Origin: Rhinopomastus cyanomelas
Lineage: Eukaryota; Chordata; Aves; Bucerotiformes; Rhinopomastidae
Reading direction: 5' to 3'
Length of the DNA stretch: 64,000 nucleotides
Assembly (NCBI GenBank): GCA_013400115.1
Contig: VXBP01009432.1
Location: forward strand, 684,420-748,419
Shown: positions 1-11,415 of the stretch, in pieces
How positions within the stretch are numbered: the stretch's first letter is position 1
How the letters are laid out: every line of letters begins with the position of its first letter
Notes under the pieces: model-generated
Seen by the model: only the letters and a program-made list of their open reading frames with translations
The model's database searches: none
What the model was told of the DNA's origin: nothing
Made by a program: the position numbers and the translations under genes

Positions 1-611
1 CTGGCTAGATTTCACCTGTTCTTCCTGTCCAGTGAAAGGTTTACAGCTTCGTGGGGAGGTCAAGGTCCTGTTCATCATGTGTTCACTTTGATTTCAGATA
101 TTAATGGAGATAATATAACTCCATCTGGACCACTGAAGCATTTGTTGATGTGTAGTGTAGCAGGCAGTGTAACTCTGAGGTAATAACCAAAGGACACTTC
201 TCAAAGGTGCAAAGGTGGCACAGATATGTAGCAGAGAAGAGAAAGAAAGAAAGAGACAGAAAGTGTATGGGGGAGTGTTTTTACTAATTACTTTGCTGAT
301 AAAGCAATCTGCATTAAGTATTCAAATCCTTGAACTAGGTGTCTTTAATTGCTATTATTATGAATGCAACTAGTGAGAAACATTGCTTGGAGACCCAGAG
401 TAAGATCTTGGTCTCACAGTGTTAAGCATGACAGAGAGAGAGGGTAAGGTAGTCCTTTTCTAAAATAGGTAATCCCAATCAGACAAGAAAAGCAAAGAAT
501 GAGAATGTCAACAAAATTATGTGAAATAAAAGGACTTGGATAATATCAGATAACTGCTTATTCAGCATGCTTACAATAAAATATATCTTCTCCATGTCCC
601 ATATAAATATA
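1..611. other. AT-rich non-coding sequence, nothing classified
   Basis: No open frame, RNA gene or recognised repeat is seen, apart from a short GAAA-rich tract at about 235-261. Confidence 0.5.
235..261. repeat. Short GAAA-type microsatellite
   Basis: Interrupted GAAA units, purine-only on the + strand. Probably neutral simple sequence. Confidence 0.6.
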
Positions 612-1045
612 TCCTCTTTTAGTCCAAACCCATTGCCCCTTGTCTTGCCTAAATATGCCTCAGTAAGAAGTCCCTCTCCATCTTTCTTAAGTCACCTTTA
701 AGTACTGGAAGGGTGCAATAAGGTCTCACTGAAGATTTATCTTTCATTTTTCATAGGAGAAATGTTTCAGCCTCTAAGCATTCCTCTCGAGTCTGATCAA
801 CAGGTCCTAGTCTTTCTTGTTTTGAGCACCGTTACTCGATGCAGTACTGCAGATGGGGTCTCACCAGAATGGACTAGAGAAGGAGAATAGCTCTGTCATG
901 CTGCTGGCCTCCATTCTTTTGCTTCAGCACAGAATACAAATTGCTTTCTGGGATGCAAGTGTACATTGACATCCTACACCCAGCTTTTCATCCACAAGTA
1001 TCCCAAAGTTCTTTTGTAAAGCCTATTTTCAATACACAAGGGGAA
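612..1045 (-). mobile_element. Old CR1 LINE fragment, ORF2 C-terminal region
   Basis: Read on the + strand this is the reverse complement of CR1. It starts at the 'cccattgccccttgtc' block, passes the 'gcagtactgcagatggggtctcacca' region (the reversed WAP/VRPHLEYC part of ORF2), and ends near the 'cagcttttcatccacaa' block. It is heavily diverged, has many small indels and lacks the 3' tail, so it is an old subfamily copy, truncated at both ends. No coding capacity remains. Confidence 0.7.
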
Positions 1046-2850
1046 TAACTCTCCAGAATCAAATAGAACCGTCCTCCTAATAAAATTGAAGTCCATCAAC
1101 AAATGAATTTAAGTGCGCTGCAGCCCACATCTCACCCTGCAGTCAAGGAACTCTTTGAAATGGTAGGTAATTATGTGTCCATCTCTTTCAGGAGCCCAGA
1201 TCTGCTGCATGGCAGTGCCACTTGAGTGCCTTGACCACTGACCCACTGACTACAATGCAAATACCTCTCCCTTTCTCATTTGTTAATCTAATTCCAAGAA
1301 AATCCTTCCTCCCTCTCTTCACAGGGGAATATTTCTTCATTTGCAATGTATTTTTGGATGAAATTTGCAATGTATTTTTGGACCAGAAAAATACTTTGTT
1401 TCACTCCTAAAAAGAAATGTTCAGCTTTATTGAGAGCTTCATTAAGGAAATTGTTGAGTCTCCCAAATAACAGCAGGAAACTGAGGCTGGGAACAAATCC
1501 AATTCTAGGTTTAGGAAACTTTATTAGGTTCCAGTGAAAGAATTGGGTTACTTAGAAAATCTTTGCTTATTTTAAGAAAAACCTTCCATGTTTTTGTTTG
1601 GTTCCACTGGCTGGCTGTATTTCAGGGGAAAATAAAATTGAAAAAATCTTCCTAAAGATACTTTGCAAAAGACAGGTAATGAACTACTTCCTTTATCTTC
1701 TTGCAGATGGCCCAGTACTAGCTCTGCTTATCTAATGTGTTTATTATAGAACCAAACTATTACTAATAAAATTTAGATTAGTTATTTAAGCCAAAGAAAA
1801 AACAAATCTTCAACTTAAAAGTAATTGAAACATTATCCGTAACAAGTAGACTTTATTTGAATAATTCTAAGTGAATCAGAATTTATCTTTAAAGCAAATT
1901 TGACCATAATTACCCAAAGATTTTAAAGATAAACAGATTTCATTGTTCTCACCCAACTCTAATTAGTTTCAATACCATTTTTTAACCAGTGCACTGTTTG
2001 TTGACTACATAATGATGTTTTTTAAATTAAAAAAACCCCTCAAAATGTTAGATTTTCATGTCTGTCTTGAAGTGTTAAGACAGGATATCATATGCAATTA
2101 TCAAACAGGGAGCTTTCATAATTTAGTTGTGATTTAAGTTTGCTAGGGTGTCTGTCAGACCAGATTTTCACAAAGACCTAATGTCAATAACTAAATATTT
2201 CAGCTGAGGTTATTCTCATCTTCTAAGATTTCAGTGCCAGATGAAACCGTTGCAAGCATTTAATGCAAAGGTTGTTTTTTCATGACTGATGCAAGAAATA
2301 CAACTATTTGATTTGCTGAAATACAGAGACTACTCAACCTGCAAGGCAGACAAATGAGAACAAAAGCATTGATCCAATTTAGCTACGCATTTAGCTTGCG
2401 GTTCCCCTGCCATAAGGAAAATATTTCTTACTCTTCAACAACTATTAAACCACTTCAGCAATGAACAGCTTATATTTACTGGTTGGGCTACTGGTAGATA
2501 TTGCATAACATTTCATTATTGTGAACTGATCAGTCTTTCAGACTAGTTATTTTTAATTTTAAACAGTTAGGTCAAAAGTTGTCCTCTTATTTCCACGTGG
2601 TGTGAGTGTTGGCCTCATAGCTCTTCCAGATCCTAAACTCTACTTCCTTCAAGTGAACCCATCAGTACAAAACTAATTCCATATTATGTTATGTAGTTTA
2701 AGCAAACTTTTACCATAAAGGCAAAGAAAGTCAGCACTTCCATATCTGAGGTGAATAACACAATTTCATTCTTGTCATTTGTTGGCCAGACTGGCCATAC
2801 TCACTACAAACTCTTCCTAATTAGCAAAGGGCTAATGAGCCAAAACAAAG
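1046..2850. other. AT-rich non-coding stretch
   Basis: Apart from a 24-base-period duplication at 1340-1382 I see no repeat family, long open frame or RNA gene. Runs of A and T are common. Confidence 0.5.
1340..1382. repeat. Two-copy tandem repeat, period 24
   Basis: The 19-base unit beginning 'tttgcaatgtattt' occurs at 1340 and again at 1364, identical through 'ttgga'. It is a simple local duplication with no evident function. Confidence 0.75.
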
Positions 2851-3550
2851 GACTTCTATGAGTCAGAGGCAAAAACCAAAAGCTCCAGCTGGGGAAAACC
2901 AAAACAACAGAAAAACCCCATCAACAAGAGAGAAAAACCAACAAATAATATTCGCACAGATCTTACACAGGTCTTCCAGACCTCAGCTCTGCTACCTCCT
3001 TCCCCTCAGGGGACAAATTCTCCATTGCAATCCTTTGTCCTTTGGCAATGTGGCATCCTCCTCCACAAGAGACAAATCCTCCTTGAGCTTTCTCCAGCAA
3101 GTGTGGAGAACTCCAGTACCATCATCCCAGCACTTGACCACTCCAGCCCAGATCTCTTGTCATCATGGTCCTTTTAAGGATCCATCCATTGCTTAAAGGT
3201 GCTTTCCTTCACAGTTCTGGGAGCACACTTCTTCTCTGCTGTGGTCTCCAAAGACCATCAGTTTCTCCTTTTGCCACAGTCGAGGGCAATAATTGCTCAG
3301 GCATATTTTCCCATCTCCACACCCTGTACCAAATGCAGGGACTACATGAAACCCAGGAAACAGCAACAAGAATAGGAAAAATAGGAAACTGCTCAACAGG
3401 TTTCCCCTCTTAAACAGGTTATTATGTAGGCATTGATTGTCTGAGCTAGCAAAAGTTGGGGCTGAACATGAGAGGGGGGAGCATTTCACAGTGGTCCAGT
3501 TAGCAGCCCCTTCTCCCAGTACTTGAACCACCCCTCTTACCACCACAAAT
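2851..3550. other. GC-richer unclassified block, possibly LTR-like
   Basis: This block is richer in G+C than its AT-rich surroundings. On the minus strand it has purine-rich stretches such as 'cctgaggggaaggaggtagcag', the style of avian retroviral LTR/leader sequence. A 117-codon minus-strand frame (3193-3546) has a leucine/phenylalanine-rich hydrophobic stretch, but no family is recognised. It could be a diverged LTR, an unlisted repeat or unique sequence. I cannot find clear TG...CA ends, a poly(A) signal or flanking duplications. Confidence 0.3.
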
Positions 3551-3557
3551 CTATATC

Positions 3558-3716
3558 ATAGGATCATAGGATCATAGGATGTTAGGGGTTGGAAGGGACC
3601 CAAGAGATCNNNNNNNNNNNNNNNNNNNNNNNNNNNNNNNNNNNNNNNNNNNNNNNNNNNNNNNNNNNNATCCCATTGGCCTTCTTGGCCACCAGGGCAC
3701 ATTGCTGTGCCGTGGT
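3558..3716 (-). mobile_element. CR1 LINE copy interrupted by an assembly gap
   Basis: The left side is the reversed CR1 3' tail, with three 'atcatagg' units followed by 'gttggaagggaccc'. The right side is the reversed 'ggccttcttggccaccagggcac' part of ORF2. In other CR1 copies these two parts lie several hundred bases apart, but here only 60 N separate them. The gap therefore hides CR1 sequence and is probably undersized, unless the copy is internally deleted. Confidence 0.8.
3610..3669. other. Assembly gap (60 N)
   Basis: A run of N inside a CR1 copy. No sequence is available. Any open frame drawn across it is an artefact. Confidence 0.98.
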
Positions 3717-4774
3717 TATGTCCTCTCATTGAGCCAGTTACACCTAAAGCTCATTTTCCCTTCTTATGTGAGGACATGGAAATGTTGCTGACTTCCTTTG
3801 CTGTTTTCCACCAGGAAATCATCTTCAGTACTAAACAGATTTTTCTTGAGAATTTTTGCATCATCTTCATAGTAAATGAATATTTTCCATCAAATTCAAA
3901 GAAACACTAGATAAAAACTGGGCCAGTTCTTGTGACCAACCCCTCTGATTTTTCAGACCTCTTTGTGTTTCTAATTGCCTCATCAACTGTAACTGTTGTT
4001 TGCTTTAAAAAGGCCACAGCAGCACTGAATGCTGATGTGATGTAGTGAAATGTACTAGCATTTCAAAGTGAATAGATTCAGCTGCTGAACACACCACAGC
4101 TGACTGACCAAACGGTACAAGGACTAATGGACCACTATGAGCAGGTATGGCAGCGTGTTAATTCCAGTGTAAAACAGACCTGAGTACAAAGTAATGATGG
4201 ATTCTTGGACCAGATTCCAAAATTAGAGTAGAAAGCAGCAAGCTTTCTGATCTGGTGCCAGGTCATCAGGCACTGCCTTAACAGGTGCTCCCGATGGAAT
4301 TCACGCTATGAAAGAAGGAACACCAGTTTATCTGATTTACAAGGTTATGCATAAAGTTTCCTAACCACAGTTTTGCAATTTGTCATAAGCAAAAGACTTT
4401 AATTCTCCAGGAAGTTTGTTTGAGAAGATTTGCACCGGTATGTATAGGAAGTGCTGCTTTGCATTGCTCCCTATCACATAGCATGTGAAATGGTTTTTTT
4501 ATTCTGAAAAGTACACGGGTAATATAGTCTTTTTAACCAAAGTTGTAAGATTTATCTGAGTGTCCACTATTTTGTCACTATCTCCATTTTAACTAGAATA
4601 CATGTGACAACATCCTCTTCTGAAACCAAATTCCAATTCCTTTCAACATCCTGTCTCCTTTTAGAAGATTATATATTTAAACAAGTAATTTTCCAAGCTG
4701 ATTTCCAGCATTTGAAGGTCTCAAGGAGAAAATAACCTCCTGTGTTCAGCTTGTTGCCATCTTTGGAAAGAAAA
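3717..4774. other. Non-coding stretch, nothing classified
   Basis: AT-rich unique-looking sequence. Short open frames here (for example 3707-3910) have no recognisable similarity. Confidence 0.5.
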
Positions 4775-5470
4775 TCACAGAATCCCAGAATCACAGAATG
4801 TTAGGGATCGGAAGGACCTCAAAAGATCATGCAGTCCAATTCCCCCACCACAGCAGGATCACCTAGGTCAAGTTGCACAGGAACATGTCCAGATGGGTTT
4901 TAAATATCTCCAGAGAAGGAGATTCCACAACACCCCTGGGCAGCCCATTCCAGTGCTCCATAACCCTCACTGTGAGGAAGTTCCTTCACATACTGATGTG
5001 GAACCTCTTATAATCCAGCGAATACCTGGTGCCCTTTGTCCTTTGGGTGTCACTAAGCAGAGCCTGGCTCCATCCTCCTGACACCCGCCTTTTCCATATT
5101 TATAAACATAAATGATGTCATCCCTCAGTATCCTTTTCTCCAAGCTCAAGAGGCACAGCTTCCTCAGCCTTTCCTCATCAGGTACATGCCCCAGTCCCTT
5201 CATCAACTTTGTGGTCTCCATCTTTGTGGGCCACTACTCTCTGACTTCTACCCTGCAGCCAGTTCACTGTCCATCTCACTGCTCAGTTGTTCAGACCACA
5301 TTTCCTCAGTTCAGCTGCGAGAATTCTGTGGGAGACTGTGTCAAATGCTTTACTGAAGTAAAGACAGACCACATCCACTGCTTTGCCGTCGTCTATCTGT
5401 CTGGTTATGTGCTCACAAAAGGCTATCAGGCCAGTCAAACATGACTTCCCTTCAGTGAAGCCATGGTGAA
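4775..5470 (-). mobile_element. CR1 LINE copy with internal deletion
   Basis: It begins with the reversed CR1 tail (repeated 'tcacagaat' units) and the 'cacagcaggatcacctagg' block. It continues through the reversed C-terminal ORF2 region to about 5220, then jumps to a reverse-transcriptase segment ending near 5470. The sequence normally found between these parts is missing, so the copy is internally deleted or a join of two copies. Confidence 0.88.
5283..5470 (-). pseudogene. CR1 ORF2 reverse-transcriptase fragment, motif A damaged
   Basis: The minus frame reads FTEGKSCLTGLIAF followed by VDVVCLYFSKAFDTVSH, which matches the CR1 reverse transcriptase around motif A. The usual motif is LDFSKAFD. 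Here the first aspartate, a metal-binding catalytic residue, is replaced by tyrosine. No start, endonuclease domain or motif C is present in this copy, so it cannot encode an active enzyme. The reading frame to the right of 5470 is not CR1. Confidence 0.85.
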
Positions 5471-7419
5471 GTAATAAAATTTTTCTTTCTACAGTAATAG
5501 TTACTTGCTTTTGGTTATGGCAAATTCTCCACAATTCTCTTCGAGAACAGTCAAAATACAGATAAAGTTCAGGCAGTAACCAAAGGGTGTCTGCTCCAAA
5601 GTCTTTCTGGAAAGGTCCTCACAAAGCTACCTGACACACCTCACTTGGACATGGTACAATGAGTCTTCACATTTCTGTAATGCACAGAACCTGGAATAAT
5701 GACAGTGCAATGATAGCAAAGACCCACCCAGACTACTGCCCTAAATAACCTATAGTACTAAATAGCTAAGTAGTGGGGGGACAATAAGGTGACAAACTGG
5801 AGATTTAGAACCTCAAGGAAGATTTCTGTTTGTGGAAAGTGTGGTCAGTATAATCTGGGGCAACTAGGATTTTTGCTTAGTGTTCAGAGAATCCAAAATG
5901 ATATTACTGTTTGTCAAGAACAAAATAATGAAAGCAAAAAATTAGTATTTTTCCACAGAAATCAGGATGTCTACTACATAAGTCCCTCTTGAAAATAAAA
6001 AAATAATAAGGCCACAGCATGCCAGGGGGTAGATTGCTTTGCTATTTTCTGCCTCACCATAATGAACAGAATCCAGGATCAGAGGATCACGTTCCATTGT
6101 ACCAATAATTGTAAATAAAAATGAAAGACATTTACTGTCTCAAATTGTTCAAAATATGATAGAACAGGACAATGCAGTAGTTGGAAAAAGTTCAAAACAT
6201 AATGAGATGAGAGAAACAAGCATTCAAGTGTCTTCATCTGCTTCTTCACCCAAATCTGTTTTCAGAAACCTGTCTTACATAAATTATTCTGGACCCTAAT
6301 AAACTTTAAAAAGTTTTTAAACTTAAAAACTTAAATAAACTTTAAAAATTTCTAGCCCTACTGTTCTTCACATCAAAAATAAACTTCTGACCATGTCTTC
6401 TATCAGGTCTAGAGGGAAAATGATTTTACTGATGTTATGGACTGCTTATCTTTTGCTTAGTACTGCTGTGAGTGTCTTGGGGAACACATTAAACTTTCTG
6501 TATTGTACATGAACACTGACTGTCAAAGGTTTAAATATATGGAAGCCATGCAATGCAAAAGTAGAAGTTGGCCATAGTTACTGGAACTTTAACTTGCTGC
6601 CTGTGGTGTTATAAGGTAATGAACAGAGAACATGTTAAATATTTCTCTTAAGGAAAATCAAGCACTTCATTTAGTGACTGTCTTCAGTGTTTTCAGACAC
6701 TTAGGCTCACCAACTTCATCTAGTACCAGAAATAACAGTAACTTTTTAACCTAATGAACTAGGATTCAGTTCTTATAACTGTAGACATCTGGTTATCTGC
6801 ATACCGTCCCCAAAGGCATCACACAGTGTCTTGCTCTTCCTGTCTCTCCTGTCTTTGATGTGAAATACAAGGTTTACTCTACACTCTTTTATTAACCTTA
6901 ACCTTTATTGGTTAGCAATTCTCCATCTAAACAACGCAGCTTCCAGAGTCTAGTCCACACAGAGTGATGGAGTTGAGGCACTCCAAACTATCACTTGTGT
7001 AGGCCATTAGAAAAGTTCATTTTCATTCTGAGTAGCAGAATCCATCCCATAAGAAATTAGATATTTTATTCAGGTTGAAAAGTTAATGGCGTTTTGGTCC
7101 AACTCTATTTGTTTAATGATCCTTGAGAACCTTTTGTGGTCCTTATTGATGCTGCTAAGAGCATCAACAGAACTCTAAAGGGAAACTCAATAAAGAAATG
7201 AAACAAGAATATCTCAAGCTGATAGAGGCAAAAATCAACACCCAGAAACATGGGAACTGAACTAGTGAAACCATGAAGACAATAATACTAAAACTGGTTC
7301 CCCAAACTGGCAATAATTAGTAGTAAAAGTTTTTACTTCTTTTCAATGACTCACATGAAGTTCTCTAAGAGGTAGTTAAAAATCAATGTTAGTTCTTCCT
7401 CGTGCTCTCTTGTATTTGG
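5471..7419. other. AT-rich non-coding stretch
   Basis: No gene or family-level repeat is seen. A low-complexity A/T segment at about 6300-6350 is built from repeated 'aaactttaaa' and 'acttaaa' words. Confidence 0.5.
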
Positions 7420-7993
7420 TTTAGATGAGATGGAGCTGATCCTCCCCATGACATCTCTCACAGTGCTGTGTTCCTGGTGGTGGTTGGAGGGGTGTTGATA
7501 CTACACACCAGTGTTTTGGCTACTACTGAGCAATGCCTGCAGAGCACCAGACCTATAGGGCTGTTTTTTCCTTTCCTAACATTCTCCCCAGCTGAGAAGG
7601 ACTGAAGGATAGGCTGGGCCAGCTAAATTGATCTGACCAAAGGAAAATCATGTACGATGTGATGTCAGCCCAGATATGAAAGTCAGAATGAAGAGGTGCG
7701 GGAAGGCATTAGTGAGCTGCATTTTGGCCTCCAGAGCAGTCACTATGCATTTTGGGGCTGCTTCCTGGGTTGGCAGCTAAACTCCTTCTGCTGATGGGAA
7801 GTAGAGAACATTTATTATTCGCCTTTGCTTACATGCATATGGCCTTTGTTTTCTGCTTTGTTAAACTGTTGTTGTCTTTAGCTGCTGTCTTTACTCACTA
7901 GCCTCTCATCATACCTTTCTCACCCCGTCCATCCAGGAAGGGAGAGTGATAGAGCAGCTTTTGTGGGCTTCTGGCCAGGGCTAAACCAAAACA
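7420..7993 (+). mobile_element. Solo LTR of an avian endogenous retrovirus (degraded)
   Basis: The order of blocks matches a common avian LTR type as I recall it: 'cagtgttttggctactactgagcaatgcctg', then 'ctgaccaaagg' with a 'gatgtgatgtcagc' block. Downstream are a T-rich segment ending in 'gttaaactgt' (a decayed ATTAAA-type poly(A) signal) and a terminus near 'ggctaaaccaaaaca' at 7993. No internal retroviral genes or second LTR are next to it, so it is read as a solo LTR. The left border is uncertain, and family name and class cannot be fixed by eye. Confidence 0.6.
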
Positions 7994-9429
7994 TGACTGC
8001 TTTGAAACAAGAAACACACTGTGTTTAAGTACATGCTCCAAACTCTTTCTCTAAGCCATCAATAGGTACCAAAACTGCCACAATCCATTGTTTCCCAGCT
8101 CTTTCCTCTGATCAGTCTTTTATGAGTCAGTGCTTTACTGAAATTCAGAGCAATCTCTGAGGATGATCATGCACACAAGCTATGTTAGTGTAGCACCAAG
8201 TCCACTGCAGCATGGCATTTTTGGTTTGTAGCAGTTATGAAGTGTTGTGTGAAGACCTTATTAAGTGTGAGACACTTTCCTCTGCAACTGTACTGCCTTA
8301 TGGCTTTGCGTGAAGTAAAGTTCCAGCCATTAATATGTAGCAGAAAAGCTGGAGTTAGGCAGAAATGAAAGGGCTTTATTGTTATTCTGGTCACAGAGAA
8401 TCACGAGAAGCAACAGGTGGCATAATGGCTTCAGAAAACTGAAGATAATCACTGCTGAATTTAAGCTCGTTATTCAGGTGAGATATAGCTGGTCCTCAAG
8501 GGCCAAAATATTTATTGCAAAAACACTTAAATAATGAATCAATCAATCAACCAAGCATATAATGCATATGAAGATAAGCTTTTTTACAGCACAACAGAAT
8601 TAAAAAGAAATGCCTGAAAAATAGCCTTATAGCTAATCTGCAGGAACTGCCAGAAACACACAGTTCATTCAGAATGAACTATTTTGTACTTGTTATAAGG
8701 AGAAAAGCATTACCTAAGCAGAGAGATTATTACATGCAAAATTAATCCTAGTGACATATCTTCCTACCATTCATAACTATCAATGAAAACAAACATAACT
8801 TTTGAACAGTTGAGGTTGTTGCATCATATTAATGGTTAGATTCTTGCTTAAAATATTTGGAAGACTGAGTAATAGATATGAGTTGGCAACAGTACAGCTA
8901 TCCTCAACTAATTATCAATACAAGATACACTATTATAGACACTATTTTGTAATACCCCAATCTGTTTACTTGTTCCATTACAAAAACACAAATTATGTTA
9001 AAAAATTATTGGTTATGATCAGATAAAGTGACACTTGGTTGACATCACATACACGGTATTCACTCATTTCTTTATAAGTCAGATCATCAGTGTATTAAAA
9101 CTTTAACTACATAAATCTTTCTCCTAATACAGTATGTTAAGTTCTATACTCACTCGAGTGTCAGTATACGTGGAACAGAAATTGGAGCTAAATATCTGCT
9201 GTCTTTTAATTCTGTATTTTTGTGCTCTTACCACACGCAGATCAATGATAGTCCTGAAGTTTATTCCTGAAGATCATGACAAACTACAGGACACAACATG
9301 AGAAATTGCCAGATGAGACAGAAAACAATCTGAGAAGCTACCAAAAGTCATAAATAAGCTCAATTAGCACAAAAATTTTCTTGATAAGATCTTCTAAAAA
9401 ACTACTGGTTTCAGGGAAGATGCTCTATA
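7994..9429. other. Non-coding stretch, nothing classified
   Basis: AT-rich sequence with a small AATC repeat near 8536-8552. The minor open frames (8185-8394, 8832-9026) look random. Confidence 0.5.
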
Positions 9430-9702
9430 TAGAATCATAGAATCATTACGGATTGGAAGGGACCTCAAAAGATCATCCAGTCCAATCCCCCTGCCACAGC
9501 AGGATCACCTAGACCAAGTCACACAGGAACACATCCAGGTGGGCTATTGTGCTCCTCTTGTTATAGTTCATTCAGTGTCTCCTGGCCCAGCTCTCCAGCC
9601 TGTCCAGCACAGCCTGCTGCCATGTCGACCACTCCTCCCAGCTTTGTGTTGCCAGCACTCTAATGCCTCATCCAATCATTAATGAATAGATTGAACAGTA
9701 CT
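9430..9702 (-). mobile_element. CR1 LINE 3' end joined to an internal CR1 segment
   Basis: The reversed tail and the 'cacagcaggatcacctagaccaagtc' block run to about 9545. They are followed abruptly by the reversed 'agctctccagcctgtcca ... cactcctcccagctttgtg' segment, which lies much further 5' in CR1. This is an internally deleted copy. Confidence 0.85.
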
Positions 9703-11006
9703 CACATTGAAAGCCATAAGAGCATTTAAACTATTTCATTTAAAACCCTGTAGAGTAGATGAGGTTTAAAATTGTTTCACATACATCCTGTAAAAACCTA
9801 GAAAAATAAATTTGTTCAAGTTTGTATGAAACCACTTAATAAAAGAGATCATCAGTGCTGGAGTATAATGCTTAGATTAGCCATTCCCTGTAGACTTTAT
9901 TAATGTCTGACCTCCATAGCAGCAAAAGCTTTAGAACAGTAGACCACAAAGTAAGTTCAGAACTGAATCTGAGCCTTTCCACTGCATTAGCTGTCTTATG
10001 TTGTTGAGTCTGTCAAACAAGCGTGTTATTTGAGCCCAGCTTTTGTGGTTCCATATCTGTTTATTCTGTTCCTTGTTTTTATGTATTGACAGACATCACC
10101 ATCTCAGGTTTTTGAATTTGTCTTCAGAACAGCTGTCAAGATAATACGTCTTAGTCTGAGGGTATTTCATTGGTGTGGACAGAGCAAGCAGACATGTATC
10201 TATCATAGCTAAACCTCTCTCTTCCTCCGGCGTCACAGAGATTTAGAAAGACTGACATTTCCAGTAAGAGTCCTCTCCTGCTTATCACATACAGAGAGAT
10301 TCTGGAAGGACAGCTGGTCTTTTAGAAGTGCAAATGAATACATTCTGCAGCAAAATGTAGAAACGTGTGTTCTGAATGCTAATTAAGATCAATAAGGATT
10401 TCTAATAAATTAAGAAAGATCTAGCATTGTCTTCTTTATTTTTTTGGGTTTTCCCTCCCAGCAACTCAAGGTATTCCAGGTATCTACTTATTTTGGCTCC
10501 AAATTAATAAAGCATTTATGGATTATGATTAATTGCAGCAAAGTCATTATTTTTATATAAAATTCCTGCCAAAGTACTTTTTTCAATGCTGGTTGTTTTT
10601 CCTTCTTAGTGGCTTCTCCTCTCTTACTCCGTCTTCTCTCACTGTGCCCTGAAACATCAGTTTCACTACTGATTAGCCTTTGATGCCAACTTCCAACCAA
10701 CTTCCAAACAATTTTAAAAAGGCTAGGTGTATGCTCTGTCTGCTTTCTAGTTATCTTCAACACTCTCTTCTCTTTAAACTCTTCTATACCATGATACGTC
10801 GGAAGCTCAATAAGGATTTCATCAAGCACTGAGAGCACTGAGAATACAGTATTGTGTGTCATGTTATGAAGTCCCATTTTCCTCATATGCACGTTTTATA
10901 TTTCAATTGTAATATAAAACCCCTTCTTCAGGGAAGAAAACATCTCTCATCTGGAAGCTTCACTTCTATTGAGAGAAGCCCCTCCTCCTCTTCAAGTCAG
11001 CTTTTC
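9703..11006. other. Non-coding stretch with one unassigned open frame
   Basis: The minus strand carries a 134-codon open frame at 10488-10892, rich in lysine and without similarity I recognise. Its codon content follows the AT-rich background, so chance is the likelier explanation. Nothing else is identified. Confidence 0.4.
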
Positions 11007-11415
11007 TCAGAATTACAGAATATTTTCAGTCAGAAGAGACTTTTGAAGTCATCAAGTCCAACCTTCAACCCAGCACTGCCAGATCACCCTTAAACCTCAG
11101 CTCTATGTCTATTTGCCTTTTAAATACTTCCAGAGATGCTCTCTTTGCCACTGACCCAGGTAGACTCTTCCAACGTTTGATAACCCTTTCACTGAAGAGA
11201 TTTTTCCTAACATTCAGCATAAACCTCCCCTGGCTCAGCCTGCAGTCAGTTCCTCTGATCCTATCAACTGCCACCAGGTAGAAAAGGCTGCCCTACTCCT
11301 TGCTCCCACCTCCTTTGAGGTGGTTGTAGAGAACAATAAAGCTTCTCCTTAGGCTTCTTTTCTGTATGCTAAGCAACTCCAGTTCCCTCAGAAGCTCTTC
11401 AGATGGTGTGTGCTC
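11007..11415 (-). mobile_element. Old CR1 LINE fragment
   Basis: It starts with a decayed tail ('tcagaattacagaatatttt'), then 'agtcatcaagtccaacc', and continues as the reversed C-terminal part of ORF2 to 'gctcttcagatggtg'. It belongs to an older subfamily than the copies at 27158 or 55696, judging from its different 3' block and many substitutions. Confidence 0.85.
11065..11274 (-). pseudogene. CR1 ORF2 C-terminal remnant
   Basis: The minus frame contains RIRGTDCRLSQGRFMLNVRK, then a KSLPGSV segment, matching the CR1 ORF2 C-terminal pattern (DRTRGN..KL......NMRK.FF..RV...WN.LP). It lacks everything upstream and is decayed. Confidence 0.75.

Noticed and set aside
3193..3546. 117-codon minus frame with a signal-peptide-like hydrophobic run
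   Set aside because: No recognised family. The surrounding block looks like a repeat. No transcription evidence.
10488..10892. 134-codon minus-strand frame
   Set aside because: Lysine-rich, follows background composition, no recognised domain, no splice or promoter context.
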